From Loktanella sp. Alg231-35 (GTDB lineage Bacteria; Pseudomonadota; Alphaproteobacteria; Rhodobacterales; Rhodobacteraceae): a stretch of DNA of 64,000 nucleotides. Positions 37,867 through 47,362 of this stretch are shown in pieces. Both the position numbers and the translations under genes were made by a program. Location of the stretch: the NCBI RefSeq assembly GCF_900143545.1, contig NZ_FREV01000005.1, positions 295,463-359,462 on the forward strand, given 5' to 3'. Under the pieces are notes generated by a model. The model had not been told where the DNA came from and made no database searches. It worked only from the letters and a program-made list of their open reading frames with translations. The number at the start of each line of letters is the position of its first letter. The first letter of the stretch is position 1.

Positions 37867-38441
37867 CTGTTCAACACCAACATGCCGTTTGAAATCTCGA
37901 TTCGGTCAAAAAGTCCCAGATAGGTCATACCCAGCAAGGATGCGTCCATGGCACCGCCATTGACCACTGCGGGCAGTCCCCGTTCTACCATCTCGCCCAG
38001 CACTGTTTGATCCAGCACAACCGGGGCCGTGCGCACAACGCCGTTGGCGGTATTTGCCGACCCCGAATAGCGCAGGCCGGCAGGGTCGATCCCGATCCTT
38101 TTGGCATCTTGCTGTGACAGCACGATTTGGCTGGCGCCTGTGTCCACCACGAAATCGACGGGCGTATTGTTGATCTGGAGCGTCAGGTAATAGTGCCCAT
38201 CAGGGCCGCGTGGGACTTGGACGGTAGTGGCGTCTACGAAGGATTGGCGCGGGTTCACATCCTTGCTGATGTCCTCCCACAGCCCATAAGCCCCGATCAC
38301 ACCAATAAAGATCAGCGCCCAGATCGCCGCCTGTTGCGCCATTTTTCCCATATTAGTGCGGCCTGCTAGAATGGCAGAGCCGCCAATCGCGACCCCCAGC
38401 AGTACCAGATATGTAAGTCGCATGATTTGGTCTGTTGTCAT
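37863..38441 (-). CDS. Retropepsin-like clan AA aspartic protease, membrane-anchored (TIGR02281 family)
   Basis: A 192-residue protein with two N-terminal membrane segments (about residues 7-25 and 35-52) and a retropepsin-like domain. The active-site triad DTG is in VDFVVDTGASQIVLS near residue 105, and the flap and LLGMTYLGLF end are conserved. Such proteins are predicted inner-membrane-anchored periplasmic aspartic proteases with one motif per chain, needing a dimer. It precedes the short lipoprotein gene and overlaps it by 4 bases. An alternative start is Met at 38,423. Confidence 0.87.
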   Translation of the reverse strand: MTTDQIMRLTYLVLLGVAIGGSAILAGRTNMGKMAQQAAIWALIFIGVIGAYGLWEDISKDVNPRQSFVDATTVQVPRGPDGHYYLTLQINNTPVDFVVDTGASQIVLSQQDAKRIGIDPAGLRYSGSANTANGVVRTAPVVLDQTVLGEMVERGLPAVVNGGAMDASLLGMTYLGLFDRIEISNGMLVLNR

Positions 38442-38457
38442 GGCATTGATATAGGCA

Positions 38458-39087
38458 CTAGGTGCCGATCCCAAAACCCCGCAACCCGTCGAGCACAAAT
38501 TGCACGGCCAAAGCAGCCAGCAGCATGCCCAACACGCGGGTGACGATGTTGAGGCCAGTTTTGCCCAAGATCCGTTCAATCGCGGGGGCCGCAAGAAATG
38601 ATAGAAAGGTGATTAACAGCACCGCCATCAAGACGGCAGCGATGGCCCCGACATCCGCCGCACCCTGTGCTTCGCCTGCCAGCAGGATAATCGTGGTGAT
38701 CGCACCGGGCCCCACGATCAGCGGCAGGGCAAGTGGGAAAACGGATGGGTCGTCATGGTGTTCGGCCTGTCCCTCTGCGGCGCTATCCTCGCGTCGGGCC
38801 TGTCGCCGCTGAAACAACATGTCGAGCGCTGTCAGGAACAGCAGAATACCACCGGCAATGCGGAACGCGTCCATCGAGATGCCGATAAAGCCCAGCACCG
38901 CCTCGCCCAGAAACAGAAACAGGATCATCAGAACGGCTGAAACGATGCATGCACGGACCGCGATGGTGCGACGTTGTGCGGCGGTCATTCCCTGGGTCAG
39001 GGCAATGAACACAGGCGCAAGCCCCGGCGGGTCCAGAATAATAAACATCGTGGTGAAGGCGGCGATCAGGGCAGGGAGTTCGGTCAT
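38458..39087 (-). CDS. MarC-family integral membrane protein
   Basis: A 209-residue protein with six hydrophobic segments. IDPPG-like DPPGLAPVFIALTQG and the second-half VGPGAITTIILL motif are the MarC/NAAT signatures. The family was once linked to antibiotic resistance but that role is not established. It ends 17 bases before the aspartic protease start and may be cotranscribed with it. Confidence 0.9.
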   Translation of the reverse strand: MTELPALIAAFTTMFIILDPPGLAPVFIALTQGMTAAQRRTIAVRACIVSAVLMILFLFLGEAVLGFIGISMDAFRIAGGILLFLTALDMLFQRRQARREDSAAEGQAEHHDDPSVFPLALPLIVGPGAITTIILLAGEAQGAADVGAIAAVLMAVLLITFLSFLAAPAIERILGKTGLNIVTRVLGMLLAALAVQFVLDGLRGFGIGT

Positions 39088-39174
39088 GGTATTCTGTTTG
39101 GCAGGCTCTGGTGCAAATGAGAAGGGTTTGCCGCCGCCTGCGTCAAATTTTTGGCCAAGCTGAAAAGATCTCGG

Positions 39175-41028
39175 TTATTTGCCTTGGGCCTTTTCCAGCT
39201 TCTCCAATGCCGCCATCCACATGGTTTCTGCCCGCTCCAGCCCGTCCATGACTTCGGCGTATTTCTTGTTCCATGTGGCCAGTTCGCCTGCTTTGCCGTC
39301 CTCGTAAAGGATCGGATCAGCAAGTTTCTTGGCAAGTTTGTCGCGCATGTCATTGATTTTATTGACTCGTTCTTCGGCCTTGCGAGCATCAGAGCGGAGC
39401 GCCATCACGGTTTCCCGCGAAGCTTTGACCGGTTTTGGTGCCGCTGGTTTTTCCTTTTCGCGCGGTTTTTCCGGGGTCAGCAGCATTTTGCGATAGGCGG
39501 GCAGATCATCATCGTAAGGTTTCACATGCCCGTCTTTGACCAGCCACAACCGGTCGGCCACCATCGACAGCAGGTGCATGTCGTGGCTGACGAGGATCAC
39601 CGCACCCGAATAGGCGGTCAGCGCTTCGACCAACGCTTCGCGGCTTTCAATATCAAGGTGGTTTGTCGGCTCATCAAGGATCAGCAAATGCGGCGCGGGC
39701 AGGGTGGCCAGCAACAGTGAAAGACGTGCCTTTTGCCCACCCGACAGACGCCCGACTTCGGTATCAGCTTGGTCCGCACCCAGACCGAAACCAGCAAGGC
39801 GGGCGCGCAATCTGGCTTGCCCTTCCTTTGGCCGTTCGCGGAACAGATGGTCAAGCGGGGTTTCTTCGATGCGTAATTCGTCCACTTGGTGCTGCGCAAA
39901 GAAACCGATGCGCAGTTTGTTCGAGGTCACCATTTTGCCGCGTGATATGGGCAGACGGTTGGACAGCATTTTCGACAGCGTCGATTTGCCTTCGCCGTTG
40001 CGCCCCAGCAAGGCGATGCGGTCGTCCTGATCAATCCGCAGGTTCAAGTCGTGCAAAACGATGGTGTTCCCGTAACCCACAGCCGCCCCTTCGGTGGCGA
40101 TGATGGGCGGTGAAAGCTCTTCAGGTTCGGGGAAGGTAAAGACAGTGCGTGCCGCATCTTCGGGCGCGCGGATGGTTTCCATCTTTTCCAGCATCTTGAC
40201 GCGCGATTGCGCTTGTTTGGCTTTCGATGCTTTCGCTTTGAAACGGTCCACAAAGGCCTGCAAATGCTGGCGCTGCGCGTCTTGCTTTTTGGCCGCTGCC
40301 GCTTGAACCGCCCGGTTGGCGGCACGTTGTTTGGCGAATGTATCGTAGGGGCCAGTGTAATAGATCAGCCCTTTGTCTTCGAGGTGCAGGATGCCCCCGA
40401 CAGAGCGGTTCAGTAGTTCGCGGTCGTGGCTGACGATCAGCACCGTGTGCGGATATTTGACCAAATAATTCTCAAGCCAAAGCGCACCTTCAAGGTCCAG
40501 ATAGTTGGTCGGTTCGTCCAGCAGCAACAGGTCAGGTTCACTGAACAGGACCGCAGCCAAAGCCACACGCATACGCCAGCCGCCAGAAAACGCAGAGCAT
40601 GGCATCTGTTGTTCTTCATGGGTAAAGCCCAGACCACGCAGGATAGTGGCAGCGCGGGCTTCGGCGGACCATGCTTCGATATCGGCAAGGCGGGTTTGCA
40701 CCTCGGCGATGCGCGCGGGGTCAGTGGCGGTTTCGGCCTCGGCCAGCAGCGCCTCGCGTTCTGTATCAGCGCGCAGAACTGTGTTGATCAGCGACACCTC
40801 ATTGCCGGGCACTTCCTGGCTGACGCCACCGATTTTCCAGCCTTTGGGGATGCTCACACTGCCGGTGTCCAGCACCATCTCGCCCCGGATCACCCGGAAT
40901 AGCGTCGTCTTGCCGGATCCGTTGCGTCCGACTAACCCTACCTTGTGACCGGTGGGAATGGTGACTGTCGCATGTTCGACCAACGTACGGCCATCGACAG
41001 AGTATGTGATGTCTGAAATCTTGAGCAT
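39175..41028 (-). CDS. ABC-F ATPase, YheS/EttA-like
   Basis: A 617-residue soluble protein with two ABC domains joined by a helical linker (AAAKKQDAQRQHLQAFVDRF region). Walker A motifs GRNGSGKTT and GRNGEGKST, signature FSGGW and LSGGQ, Walker B LLLLDEPTNYLDL and [13 protein letters not shown] Lys/Glu-rich C-terminal extension follows. Translation-associated ABC-F proteins fit this. It is distinct from the Uup-like paralogue at 16,646. Divergent from an MFS transporter. Confidence 0.92.
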   Translation of the reverse strand: MLKISDITYSVDGRTLVEHATVTIPTGHKVGLVGRNGSGKTTLFRVIRGEMVLDTGSVSIPKGWKIGGVSQEVPGNEVSLINTVLRADTEREALLAEAETATDPARIAEVQTRLADIEAWSAEARAATILRGLGFTHEEQQMPCSAFSGGWRMRVALAAVLFSEPDLLLLDEPTNYLDLEGALWLENYLVKYPHTVLIVSHDRELLNRSVGGILHLEDKGLIYYTGPYDTFAKQRAANRAVQAAAAKKQDAQRQHLQAFVDRFKAKASKAKQAQSRVKMLEKMETIRAPEDAARTVFTFPEPEELSPPIIATEGAAVGYGNTIVLHDLNLRIDQDDRIALLGRNGEGKSTLSKMLSNRLPISRGKMVTSNKLRIGFFAQHQVDELRIEETPLDHLFRERPKEGQARLRARLAGFGLGADQADTEVGRLSGGQKARLSLLLATLPAPHLLILDEPTNHLDIESREALVEALTAYSGAVILVSHDMHLLSMVADRLWLVKDGHVKPYDDDLPAYRKMLLTPEKPREKEKPAAPKPVKASRETVMALRSDARKAEERVNKINDMRDKLAKKLADPILYEDGKAGELATWNKKYAEVMDGLERAETMWMAALEKLEKAQGK

Positions 41029-41131
41029 GGGGCGGCTATGATTGATCGCTGGTGCGGGGTCAATGGGGGGATGCGCTGCGTTTTGTTGGACAAGTCTGGT
41101 CAGCCCGCAACAAAGCCCATAGCATCACCGC

Positions 41132-42352
41132 ATGTCTAGCCAGATCGCCACGGCAAACCGCAATATTGCCCTCTACCCTTGGTTCAAACTGTTACAGAGT
41201 CTGATCTTTGCGCAGGCCGTGTGGTTCTTGTATTTTCAGGCCAAATTGTCGGCGGCAGAAGCGATCATGCTTTATGCCATCGCAGATCTTGCAACAACCG
41301 TTCTGGAGGTGCCATCGGGCTATGCCTCTGACCGGTTCGGGCGGCGGGTGACGCTGATCATTGCAGGGTGTTGCAGCACGATTGGTGCAGGCCTTTTGGC
41401 GGTGGGTGACAGTTTTGCAATTTTTGCGGCAGGGCAGATCATGATGGGGGCAGGGGGTGCCTTTTTGTCGGGCACCGATAGCGCGTTTTTGTACGAATCC
41501 CTCTCTGCCGCCGGACGTGCGGATGATGTCGAAGCACAAGAGGTCAAAGCCTGGCGCTTTACCTTTGCGGCCCTTGCCATGTCGGCTGTCACTGGGGGCG
41601 CGGTTGCGCTTTATTCTTTCCCGTTGACCTTCGTTCTGTCGGCTGTGGCGCTTTTTGCGGGGATCATCATCAGCTTGCGGTTTGTTGAACCACCCCGACA
41701 GGACACCGCCCCGCAAGCAGGCGAGGTCATGCGGTTGGGTGCCTTGGGTGATGCGCTGCGCAATCCAGTGCTGATCTGGCTCTTTGCGCTGGCGGTGCTG
41801 ATGTATGGGTTCAGCCATATCCCCTTTGTCTTTGGTCAACCCTTCATTCAAGAGGCGCTGGCATCCGTTGGGCTGGCGCAGGATGCGCCGATGTTCAGCG
41901 GGTTGGTGACCACCGTTATGATGCTGTTGTCTGTTGTGGCCTCGTTCTTTGCCACGCGGTTGCGGCATCGCGTCGGGCTGGTGGCGATCCTGCTGCTGGC
42001 GTTTGGGATGCAGATCACGCTGTCAGGTGTGCTGGCGCTGACCAATGCGCCGATTGTCATTGCTGTTTTGCTATTGCGCATGGTGCCGGACGCCCTGTCG
42101 AAGCCCTTTGTCACCGCCCGTATCCAACCATTGTTGCGAGATGAAGCACGGGCGACCTATCTGTCACTGCAAAGCCTGTGTGGGCGGGTCCTGTTTGCGG
42201 CGACGCTCTTTGTTGCCTCGGGTGCCACGCAAAGCGCGGACACGATGCCATATGCCGATATTCAGATGGTCCTTGGCGGTTATGTCGCGGCTGGTGTGAT
42301 TGCCATCACTTTGCTGGCGTTCTTTGCCCGCCGCCTGCCCATCCAAGAGTGA
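41132..42352 (+). CDS. MFS transporter
   Basis: A 406-residue membrane protein with 12 predicted helices. The MFS loop 2-3 signature appears as DRFGRRVTLI. It lacks any substrate-diagnostic features. Divergent from the ABC-F gene, followed by ndk with a 92-base gap. Substrate unknown; a drug or metabolite exporter is a guess. Confidence 0.87.
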   Translation: MSSQIATANRNIALYPWFKLLQSLIFAQAVWFLYFQAKLSAAEAIMLYAIADLATTVLEVPSGYASDRFGRRVTLIIAGCCSTIGAGLLAVGDSFAIFAAGQIMMGAGGAFLSGTDSAFLYESLSAAGRADDVEAQEVKAWRFTFAALAMSAVTGGAVALYSFPLTFVLSAVALFAGIIISLRFVEPPRQDTAPQAGEVMRLGALGDALRNPVLIWLFALAVLMYGFSHIPFVFGQPFIQEALASVGLAQDAPMFSGLVTTVMMLLSVVASFFATRLRHRVGLVAILLLAFGMQITLSGVLALTNAPIVIAVLLLRMVPDALSKPFVTARIQPLLRDEARATYLSLQSLCGRVLFAATLFVASGATQSADTMPYADIQMVLGGYVAAGVIAITLLAFFARRLPIQE

Positions 42353-42444
42353 TCAAATCATCGCTTTTCATGTTTGGGGCGGCATGGTAGGGCGCAGCCA
42401 TCATTTCACGGGGCCAAAGGCCCGTCATATCCAAGAGGCTCCAC

Positions 42445-42867
42445 ATGGCTATTCAGCGTACATTCTCTATCATCAAACCCGACGCAACCAAGCGTAACCT
42501 GACCGGCCAGATCGTGGCTAAATTCGAAGAAGCAGGCCTGCGTATCGTTGCATCAAAGCGCATCCAGCTGACACTGGCGCAAGCGCAGCAATTCTACGGC
42601 GTACACGCCGAGCGCCCGTTCTTTGGTGAGCTGTGCGAATTCATGATCTCTGAGCCGATCGTTGTACAGGTTCTGGAAGGCGAAGACGCGATCGCAAAGA
42701 ACCGCGAAGTCATGGGTGCAACAAACCCAGCCGACGCCGCAGCCGGCACGATCCGCAAAGAATTCGCACTGTCCATCGGTGAGAACTCTGTCCACGGTTC
42801 CGACGCGCCAGAGACAGCCGCAGAAGAGATTGCGTTCTTCTTCTCGGGCCTTGAACTGGTCGGTTAA
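42445..42867 (+). CDS. ndk: Nucleoside diphosphate kinase
   Basis: A 140-residue kinase that equilibrates NTPs and dNTPs. The phosphorylated histidine is H117 in [17 protein letters not shown] and [14 protein letters not shown] are the family motifs. Length is standard. The stop overlaps the convergent DUF4112 gene by 4 bases. Confidence 0.98.
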   Translation: MAIQRTFSIIKPDATKRNLTGQIVAKFEEAGLRIVASKRIQLTLAQAQQFYGVHAERPFFGELCEFMISEPIVVQVLEGEDAIAKNREVMGATNPADAAAGTIRKEFALSIGENSVHGSDAPETAAEEIAFFFSGLELVG

Positions 42868-43283
42868 CCGATAAGCGTGGGTTGCACCCACCCTACGTCT
42901 TTAAAGGCCGTCCGCACCGTTTTGGCGTGGGCGGCTTTTTTGTTAAGATTACGCTCTAACGCGCGGTAATTGCGAATGTTTGCATTGTAGAGCACATCAA
43001 AAATGTCGCCAATCACCGGCACCATACCGACAAAAAAATCGAGCACAGTGTTCAGCGTCATATAGGCCAACGTGCCCGGCGATGCGCCCAGCTTGCGCGC
43101 CTCATTGATCAGCCAGAGTGAGGGGAGCGCCGTCAGCGCGTCGCCCACCACCGGTACCAAACCCACGATGTTATCCAGACCCACCGAAATATTGGTGCGG
43201 GGGATGTAAAAAAGGGCGTCCATGCGCCAAGCAACTTTGCGCAGGCGGGCGAGTTCGAAATCAATGTCTTGTGCTATGTTCAT
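42864..43283 (-). CDS. DUF4112 domain-containing membrane protein
   Basis: A 139-residue protein. [20 protein letters not shown] and the repeated [20 protein letters not shown] are the DUF4112 motifs, with two hydrophobic hairpins. The family has no known function. It converges on ndk with a 4-base overlap of stop codons. Confidence 0.85.
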   Translation of the reverse strand: MNIAQDIDFELARLRKVAWRMDALFYIPRTNISVGLDNIVGLVPVVGDALTALPSLWLINEARKLGASPGTLAYMTLNTVLDFFVGMVPVIGDIFDVLYNANIRNYRALERNLNKKAAHAKTVRTAFKDVGWVQPTLIG

Positions 43284-43324
43284 ACCATTAACATAGCTGA
43301 TTCCAACGATAATGTGAAGGGTAT

Positions 43325-43657
43325 TTACTTATCCATGATCTCAACGACACCGATCTGGTTCAAAAACCGTTCTAATTCAGAGCGTTGCTGGTCAAAGCTC
43401 CCCACTTTTATCTTATCGAATTGCTTGCGCAGCGCCTTCTTTTCGTCGCCTTTGCAGTCGTTCCACGGGCGGCCTTGCAGCGCCATATGCAGCACATAAT
43501 AGCCGATGAAATGAGGTTTTGATCCCCCTTCAAGCAATCTGGCATAGGCCGCATCTGCGCCTATGGCGCGCAGCTCTTCGGCGGTGGTGATGCCCACAGA
43601 TTGCAATGACGCTTCAAACGCCGGGCCGATGTTTTTGATTGAGGTAAGCGAAGCCAT
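43325..43657 (-). CDS. TfoX C-terminal domain protein
   Basis: A 110-residue protein matching the TfoX/Sxy C-terminal helical domain: LTSIKNIGPAFEASLQSVGI then TAEELRAIGADAAYARL. In some bacteria this domain belongs to the competence regulator Sxy, but here the N-terminal TfoX domain is missing and competence cannot be inferred. The ATG at 43,657 is chosen; 28 upstream codons are open but not typical. It precedes the DUF4112 gene by 41 bases. Confidence 0.82.
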   Translation of the reverse strand: MASLTSIKNIGPAFEASLQSVGITTAEELRAIGADAAYARLLEGGSKPHFIGYYVLHMALQGRPWNDCKGDEKKALRKQFDKIKVGSFDQQRSELERFLNQIGVVEIMDK

Positions 43658-43762
43658 GCACCGATGATATCGGATCGCTGAAAAAAGGCCAGTGAGGTCG
43701 GGTCGGATCGGGGAGGGCGATCCTGCTGGCAGTGACCTCACCAGCCTAGAGGCGTTGTCGTC

Positions 43763-43882
43763 TCAGATGCTCGCGTAATCAGTATAGACGGGCGTCTGAG
43801 GTTTACCCTGCAGCTGCGATGCCGGTGGTTTGGGTTGCGGCGCCGGAGCGGGGCGAGGGTCTATCGGTTTAGCACTGGCCAT
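43763..43882 (-). CDS. Possible small Pro-rich protein (39 aa)
   Basis: An open frame of 39 codons, start MASAKPIDPRPAPAPQ, ends TPVYTDYASI. A good AAAGGA ribosome-binding site lies 8 bases before ATG 43,882; an ATG at 43,906 gives 47 residues but has no such site. Pro and Gln are very abundant, and no domain is recognised. Only the ribosome-binding site and clean frame support it. Confidence 0.4.
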   Translation of the reverse strand: MASAKPIDPRPAPAPQPKPPASQLQGKPQTPVYTDYASI

Positions 43883-44001
43883 TTTCTGGTCCTTTCGCAT
43901 GCTCATGGGTTTATCTTACGAAGATTATCCCCAATCTGACGAGTATGCTGTGCCGCCAACGCGGTTGTGACGTGACAAAAATGTGACCATTTGCGCTGTT
44001 T

Positions 44002-46098
44002 TTATGGTTTGCCGCGCCTTGGTGCTGCGGTGCCGCCTTTGCCTAAGCCCTTGCGGGGTTTGGATTTTCCGCCCGGCGGAGTGAACCGTTTGGACGTATC
44101 GTTGGCGTTGCCTGGTGGTTTGCCGCCCGGCTTACCTGCACCCGGCTTGCGGGGTTTTGTGTCAGAACTGAAACCAGATTTGCCCTTATGTGGCGGTTTC
44201 TTACCGTCTGACTTGCCCTTGAAAGGGGGCTTTTTGCGTTTTTCGGTCAGGGCTTCGCCGTGGTCACGGAGCTCTGGCTTGTGGCGTGGCTTGCGGGCCT
44301 TGTGGTCGTCAGCGGCACCGGAAATCGGCTGGATTGCTGCGATGTCATCCTGCTGCGATGGCGGTGGCGGAGATTGATCACGCGGCGCGTGCCGCTTGGG
44401 CTTGCCGCCCGATTTGGGCTTGTCGCCATAGTCACGCTTTGGCTTACCGCCCGGTCTGGGCCGGTCATCATAATCGCGCTTGGTCTTGCGCGGGCCACGT
44501 TCGCCCAGTTGCGGCGCACCATCAAGCGCTGTGAGCGTTGCCTGATTTTCCAACCGCATGTCACCGCCCACCGACCGCAGGAATCCAGCAACGGCAGGTT
44601 CCGAAATCTCGATGAATGTTTCATTGGGCTGAATGCGGATCGCGCCGATCTCGTTCTTGGTGATGTCACCGGCCTTGCAGATCATCGGCAAAAGCCAGCG
44701 CGCCTCTGCTTTACCTTCGCGGCCTACATCAACGCTGAACCATTTGGAGGGGCCAAAGCACTTGGCTTCGCGCGGTTTGCGTTCCTTGGCGGCGGGGCCG
44801 TCTTTGTATTCGGAAATGAACTCGGGCGCGGACTGCTTGCCTGCGTAAAGGCGCAGATAGGCGGCAGCGATTTTTTCGGGGGCGTGCTGTTCCAGCAGGC
44901 GGGCAGCAAAGGCTTGTTCGTCTTCGGTAAAGTCCTCGGACCAGACCGCATCAGTCAGCAGGCGTTCTTCGTCTTTGGCGGTCACTTCGTCTGCGGTGGG
45001 CGGCACAGACCACTCGGCTGTCAGCTTGCCCCACTTCAGCAGGTTTTCCCCACGTCGCTTCATCTTGGCAGGCACGATCAGGGCGGAAATGCCCTTGCGC
45101 CCGGCACGACCCGTCCGGCCAGAGCGGTGCAGCAGCGTTTCGGCATTGGTGGGCAGTTCGGCGTGGATAACCAGTTCAAGGTTCGGCAGATCGATCCCAC
45201 GCGCGGCAACATCGGTGGCTACACAAACCTTGGCGCGCCCATCACGCATGGCTTGCAGCGCGTTGGAGCGTTCCGATTGCGTAAGCTCACCCGACAGCGC
45301 CACAACCGAGAACCCCCGGTTTGACAGCCGTGTTGTCAGCCGTGTGACCATTGCGCGCGTGTTGGCAAAAACGATGGCGTTGGGCGCATCATAAAAGCGC
45401 AGCACGTTGACAATGGCAGCGTCAATATCGTGGTTGGCCACGGATAGGGCGCGGTATTCGATATCGCTGTGTTGTTTTTCCTTGGTGGCCGTGGCGATGC
45501 GCACGGCGTCGCGCTGATAGGATTTCGCCAGCGTCGCAATCATCGGCGGCACCGTGGCCGAGAACATCAGCGTGCGGCGGGTTTCCGGCGCTTCGCCCAG
45601 AATAAATTCGAGGTCTTCGCGGAACCCCAGATCAAGCATCTCGTCGGCTTCGTCCAGCACGACGGCTTTGATATCGGACAGATCAATTGTGCCGCGCATG
45701 ATGTGATCACGCAGACGGCCCGGAGTGGCGACAACGATATGTGTGCCGCGCTCAAGGTTGCGTCGCTCATCGCGGAAATCCATACCGCCAACACAAGAGG
45801 CCAGCGTTGCCCCGGCACCCGCATAAAGCCACTGCAATTCACGTTTGACCTGCAAGGCCAACTCACGTGTGGGCGCGATGACCAGCGCATGAGGACGGCC
45901 CGCGGGGCCAAATGTGCCGTCATTGGCAAGGATGGTTGGCCCGATCGCCAGACCAAAACCGACGGTCTTACCCGATCCGGTTTGGGCGGAGACAAGCAAA
46001 TCCTGCCCTTCGAGCGCCTCATCCGTGACAGCCTCCTGCACGGGTGTCAGGTCAGTATAGCCTTGTTTGGCTAGGGCATCGGCAAGGGTCGTGATCAT
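44002..46098 (-). CDS. DEAD-box ATP-dependent RNA helicase with DbpA-type RNA-binding domain and long basic tail
   Basis: A 698-residue helicase. Q-motif (GYTDLTPVQ), Walker A SAQTGSGKT at 37-45, DEAD in VVLDEADEMLDLGF, SAT and HRSGRTGRAGRKG are all present, giving a full RecA1-RecA2 core (about residues 1-360). A DbpA-type RNA-binding domain follows near 450-520 (IGAIRIQPNETFIEI). The last ~170 residues are Lys/Arg/Gly/Pro-rich with short repeats such as KPKRDYGDKP. Likely in ribosome assembly or cold adaptation (CsdA-like), by resemblance. Confidence 0.93.
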   Translation of the reverse strand: MITTLADALAKQGYTDLTPVQEAVTDEALEGQDLLVSAQTGSGKTVGFGLAIGPTILANDGTFGPAGRPHALVIAPTRELALQVKRELQWLYAGAGATLASCVGGMDFRDERRNLERGTHIVVATPGRLRDHIMRGTIDLSDIKAVVLDEADEMLDLGFREDLEFILGEAPETRRTLMFSATVPPMIATLAKSYQRDAVRIATATKEKQHSDIEYRALSVANHDIDAAIVNVLRFYDAPNAIVFANTRAMVTRLTTRLSNRGFSVVALSGELTQSERSNALQAMRDGRAKVCVATDVAARGIDLPNLELVIHAELPTNAETLLHRSGRTGRAGRKGISALIVPAKMKRRGENLLKWGKLTAEWSVPPTADEVTAKDEERLLTDAVWSEDFTEDEQAFAARLLEQHAPEKIAAAYLRLYAGKQSAPEFISEYKDGPAAKERKPREAKCFGPSKWFSVDVGREGKAEARWLLPMICKAGDITKNEIGAIRIQPNETFIEISEPAVAGFLRSVGGDMRLENQATLTALDGAPQLGERGPRKTKRDYDDRPRPGGKPKRDYGDKPKSGGKPKRHAPRDQSPPPPSQQDDIAAIQPISGAADDHKARKPRHKPELRDHGEALTEKRKKPPFKGKSDGKKPPHKGKSGFSSDTKPRKPGAGKPGGKPPGNANDTSKRFTPPGGKSKPRKGLGKGGTAAPRRGKP

Positions 46099-46324
46099 AG
46101 TGCAGGCTTTCTGGCGGCGGGTAAGGCCCGCGCACTACGCCTCTGGGACGGGTTTGTATAGGGGGAATAACCGTTCCGTCTGGTTTGCTGGGGCAATGTC
46201 AGTCGTTCTCGCGGGGGTGTTGCCGGAGCCCGGCAAAAGGTCGCAGCCAGATTTCGCGGCGTTCTGTCTAAATCTGATAGGTTGGGGTGAAGGCATCCGC
46301 CGGTGACGCCTTCCATTGCGCCCA

Positions 46325-46918
46325 CTAGTCCTGAGGTTCGGGTGCGTGCTTTGCAAACCACGCATCAATCCGGGCTTTGAGTGCGGCCCAAATCGCAGGT
46401 GCGCCCCGTTCAACCTTTGCCCCGACGCGGGATTGTAGCTGTGCTGCTGTCACCTTGTACTCTGGCCAGGTGCCGCCGCCCGTTTCAAGGTTTGCGACCA
46501 CAGGCTGTACCCGGTCGATAGATTTGGCAAAGATCGCATCATCCGTCTGGGCCGCTTCGAATTCATCCCAAAGGGCGCGGAACGCCTGCGCCTGATCTTC
46601 CGGCAGTAGCCCGAAGATGCGGTCAGCGGCTGCCTGTTCGATGGCGTCCATCTCTGCTGTGTCATGGTCGCCATGGATCGGATTGTCGCCTGCATCAATC
46701 TCGACCAGATCATGGATCAGTAGCATCTTGATCACCCGGTCAATATTAACGGGCCGGATGGCATGCTCGGCCATGACCATCGCATAAAGGGCAATATGCC
46801 AGCTATGTTCGCCAGAGTTCTCGCGGCGGGTGCCGTCGCAAAGGGTCGTGCCACGCAGGACGGATTTCAGCTTGTCCGCTTCGGTCAGAAAAGCAAGCTG
46901 TGCATCAATCCGGTCCAC
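46325..46918 (-). CDS. HD-domain phosphohydrolase (YfbR-like)
   Basis: A protein of about 197 residues with an HD-domain. The metal ligands are visible as GEHSWHIAL and LLIHDLVEIDAGD, plus an Asp later, close to the YfbR/5'-deoxynucleotidase group; the exact substrate is unknown. The start is uncertain: GTG 46,918 sits 8 bases after the upstream gene's stop, ATG 46,960 would overlap that gene by 35 bases. I favour GTG 46,918. The stop is clear. Confidence 0.83.
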   Translation of the reverse strand: MDRIDAQLAFLTEADKLKSVLRGTTLCDGTRRENSGEHSWHIALYAMVMAEHAIRPVNIDRVIKMLLIHDLVEIDAGDNPIHGDHDTAEMDAIEQAAADRIFGLLPEDQAQAFRALWDEFEAAQTDDAIFAKSIDRVQPVVANLETGGGTWPEYKVTAAQLQSRVGAKVERGAPAIWAALKARIDAWFAKHAPEPQD

Positions 46919-46925
46919 GAGTTCT

Positions 46926-47360
46926 TTAGGTCTCTTTCTTGGCGCGGGCTGGGGCCACATTTTGGCTGGCAGATTGATAGCCCTTGTCGCCTGCATCCGT
47001 TGACGCAGGACCCACATCTTCAAAAGACGCGTCTTCGATTTGGGCGATCAGTTTGGTTTTGCTGTCACCCAGGTGGATCGTGCCGGTTTCAAAGGTTTCA
47101 GGCTCTGCCGCGTCGTCGTCCATATCGGGGGTATCGACCACCACCTGTTCGGACGAACGTTTCTTGAGCAATGTGCGCGCACGCCGCTCGGCGCGGCGGA
47201 CGCGGACGGCTGTCATGTAGGCCTCTTGCAAGGTCTGCGAAGAGGCACCAAGGATTTCGCTGATACCGTCAATGATGGTCTCATCACCGCTCAGCTTTTC
47301 ATCGGCCAATGCTAGATCAGCCAATTCGCCCGCGACCTTCATGACATATTCATCGGCCAT
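46926..47360 (-). CDS. Hypothetical protein, charged (144 aa)
   Basis: A 144-residue protein I do not recognise. The N-terminal half is helical (LADLALADEKLSGDETIIDG), and the middle is very basic (RVRRAERRARTLLKKR). The C-terminal half is acidic and disordered (DTPDMDDDAAEPETFE). No membrane segment or signal peptide. It starts 2 bases before the alpha/beta hydrolase stop codon boundary region and precedes the HD-domain gene by 8 bases, so it is probably in one transcript with both. Confidence 0.75.
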   Translation of the reverse strand: MADEYVMKVAGELADLALADEKLSGDETIIDGISEILGASSQTLQEAYMTAVRVRRAERRARTLLKKRSSEQVVVDTPDMDDDAAEPETFETGTIHLGDSKTKLIAQIEDASFEDVGPASTDAGDKGYQSASQNVAPARAKKET

Positions 47361-47362
47361 CG

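Noticed and set aside
39084..39389. 101-codon minus-strand open frame
   Set aside because: Largely overlaps the end of the ABC-F gene in another frame; no independent support.
16646..41028. The two ABC-F genes as a duplication
   Set aside because: They belong to different ABC-F subgroups (Uup-like and YheS-like) and differ throughout; both are common in one genome.
44260..45324. 354-codon plus-strand open frame
   Set aside because: It is the mirror of the DEAD-box helicase coding strand; composition is an artefact of high-GC antisense frames.
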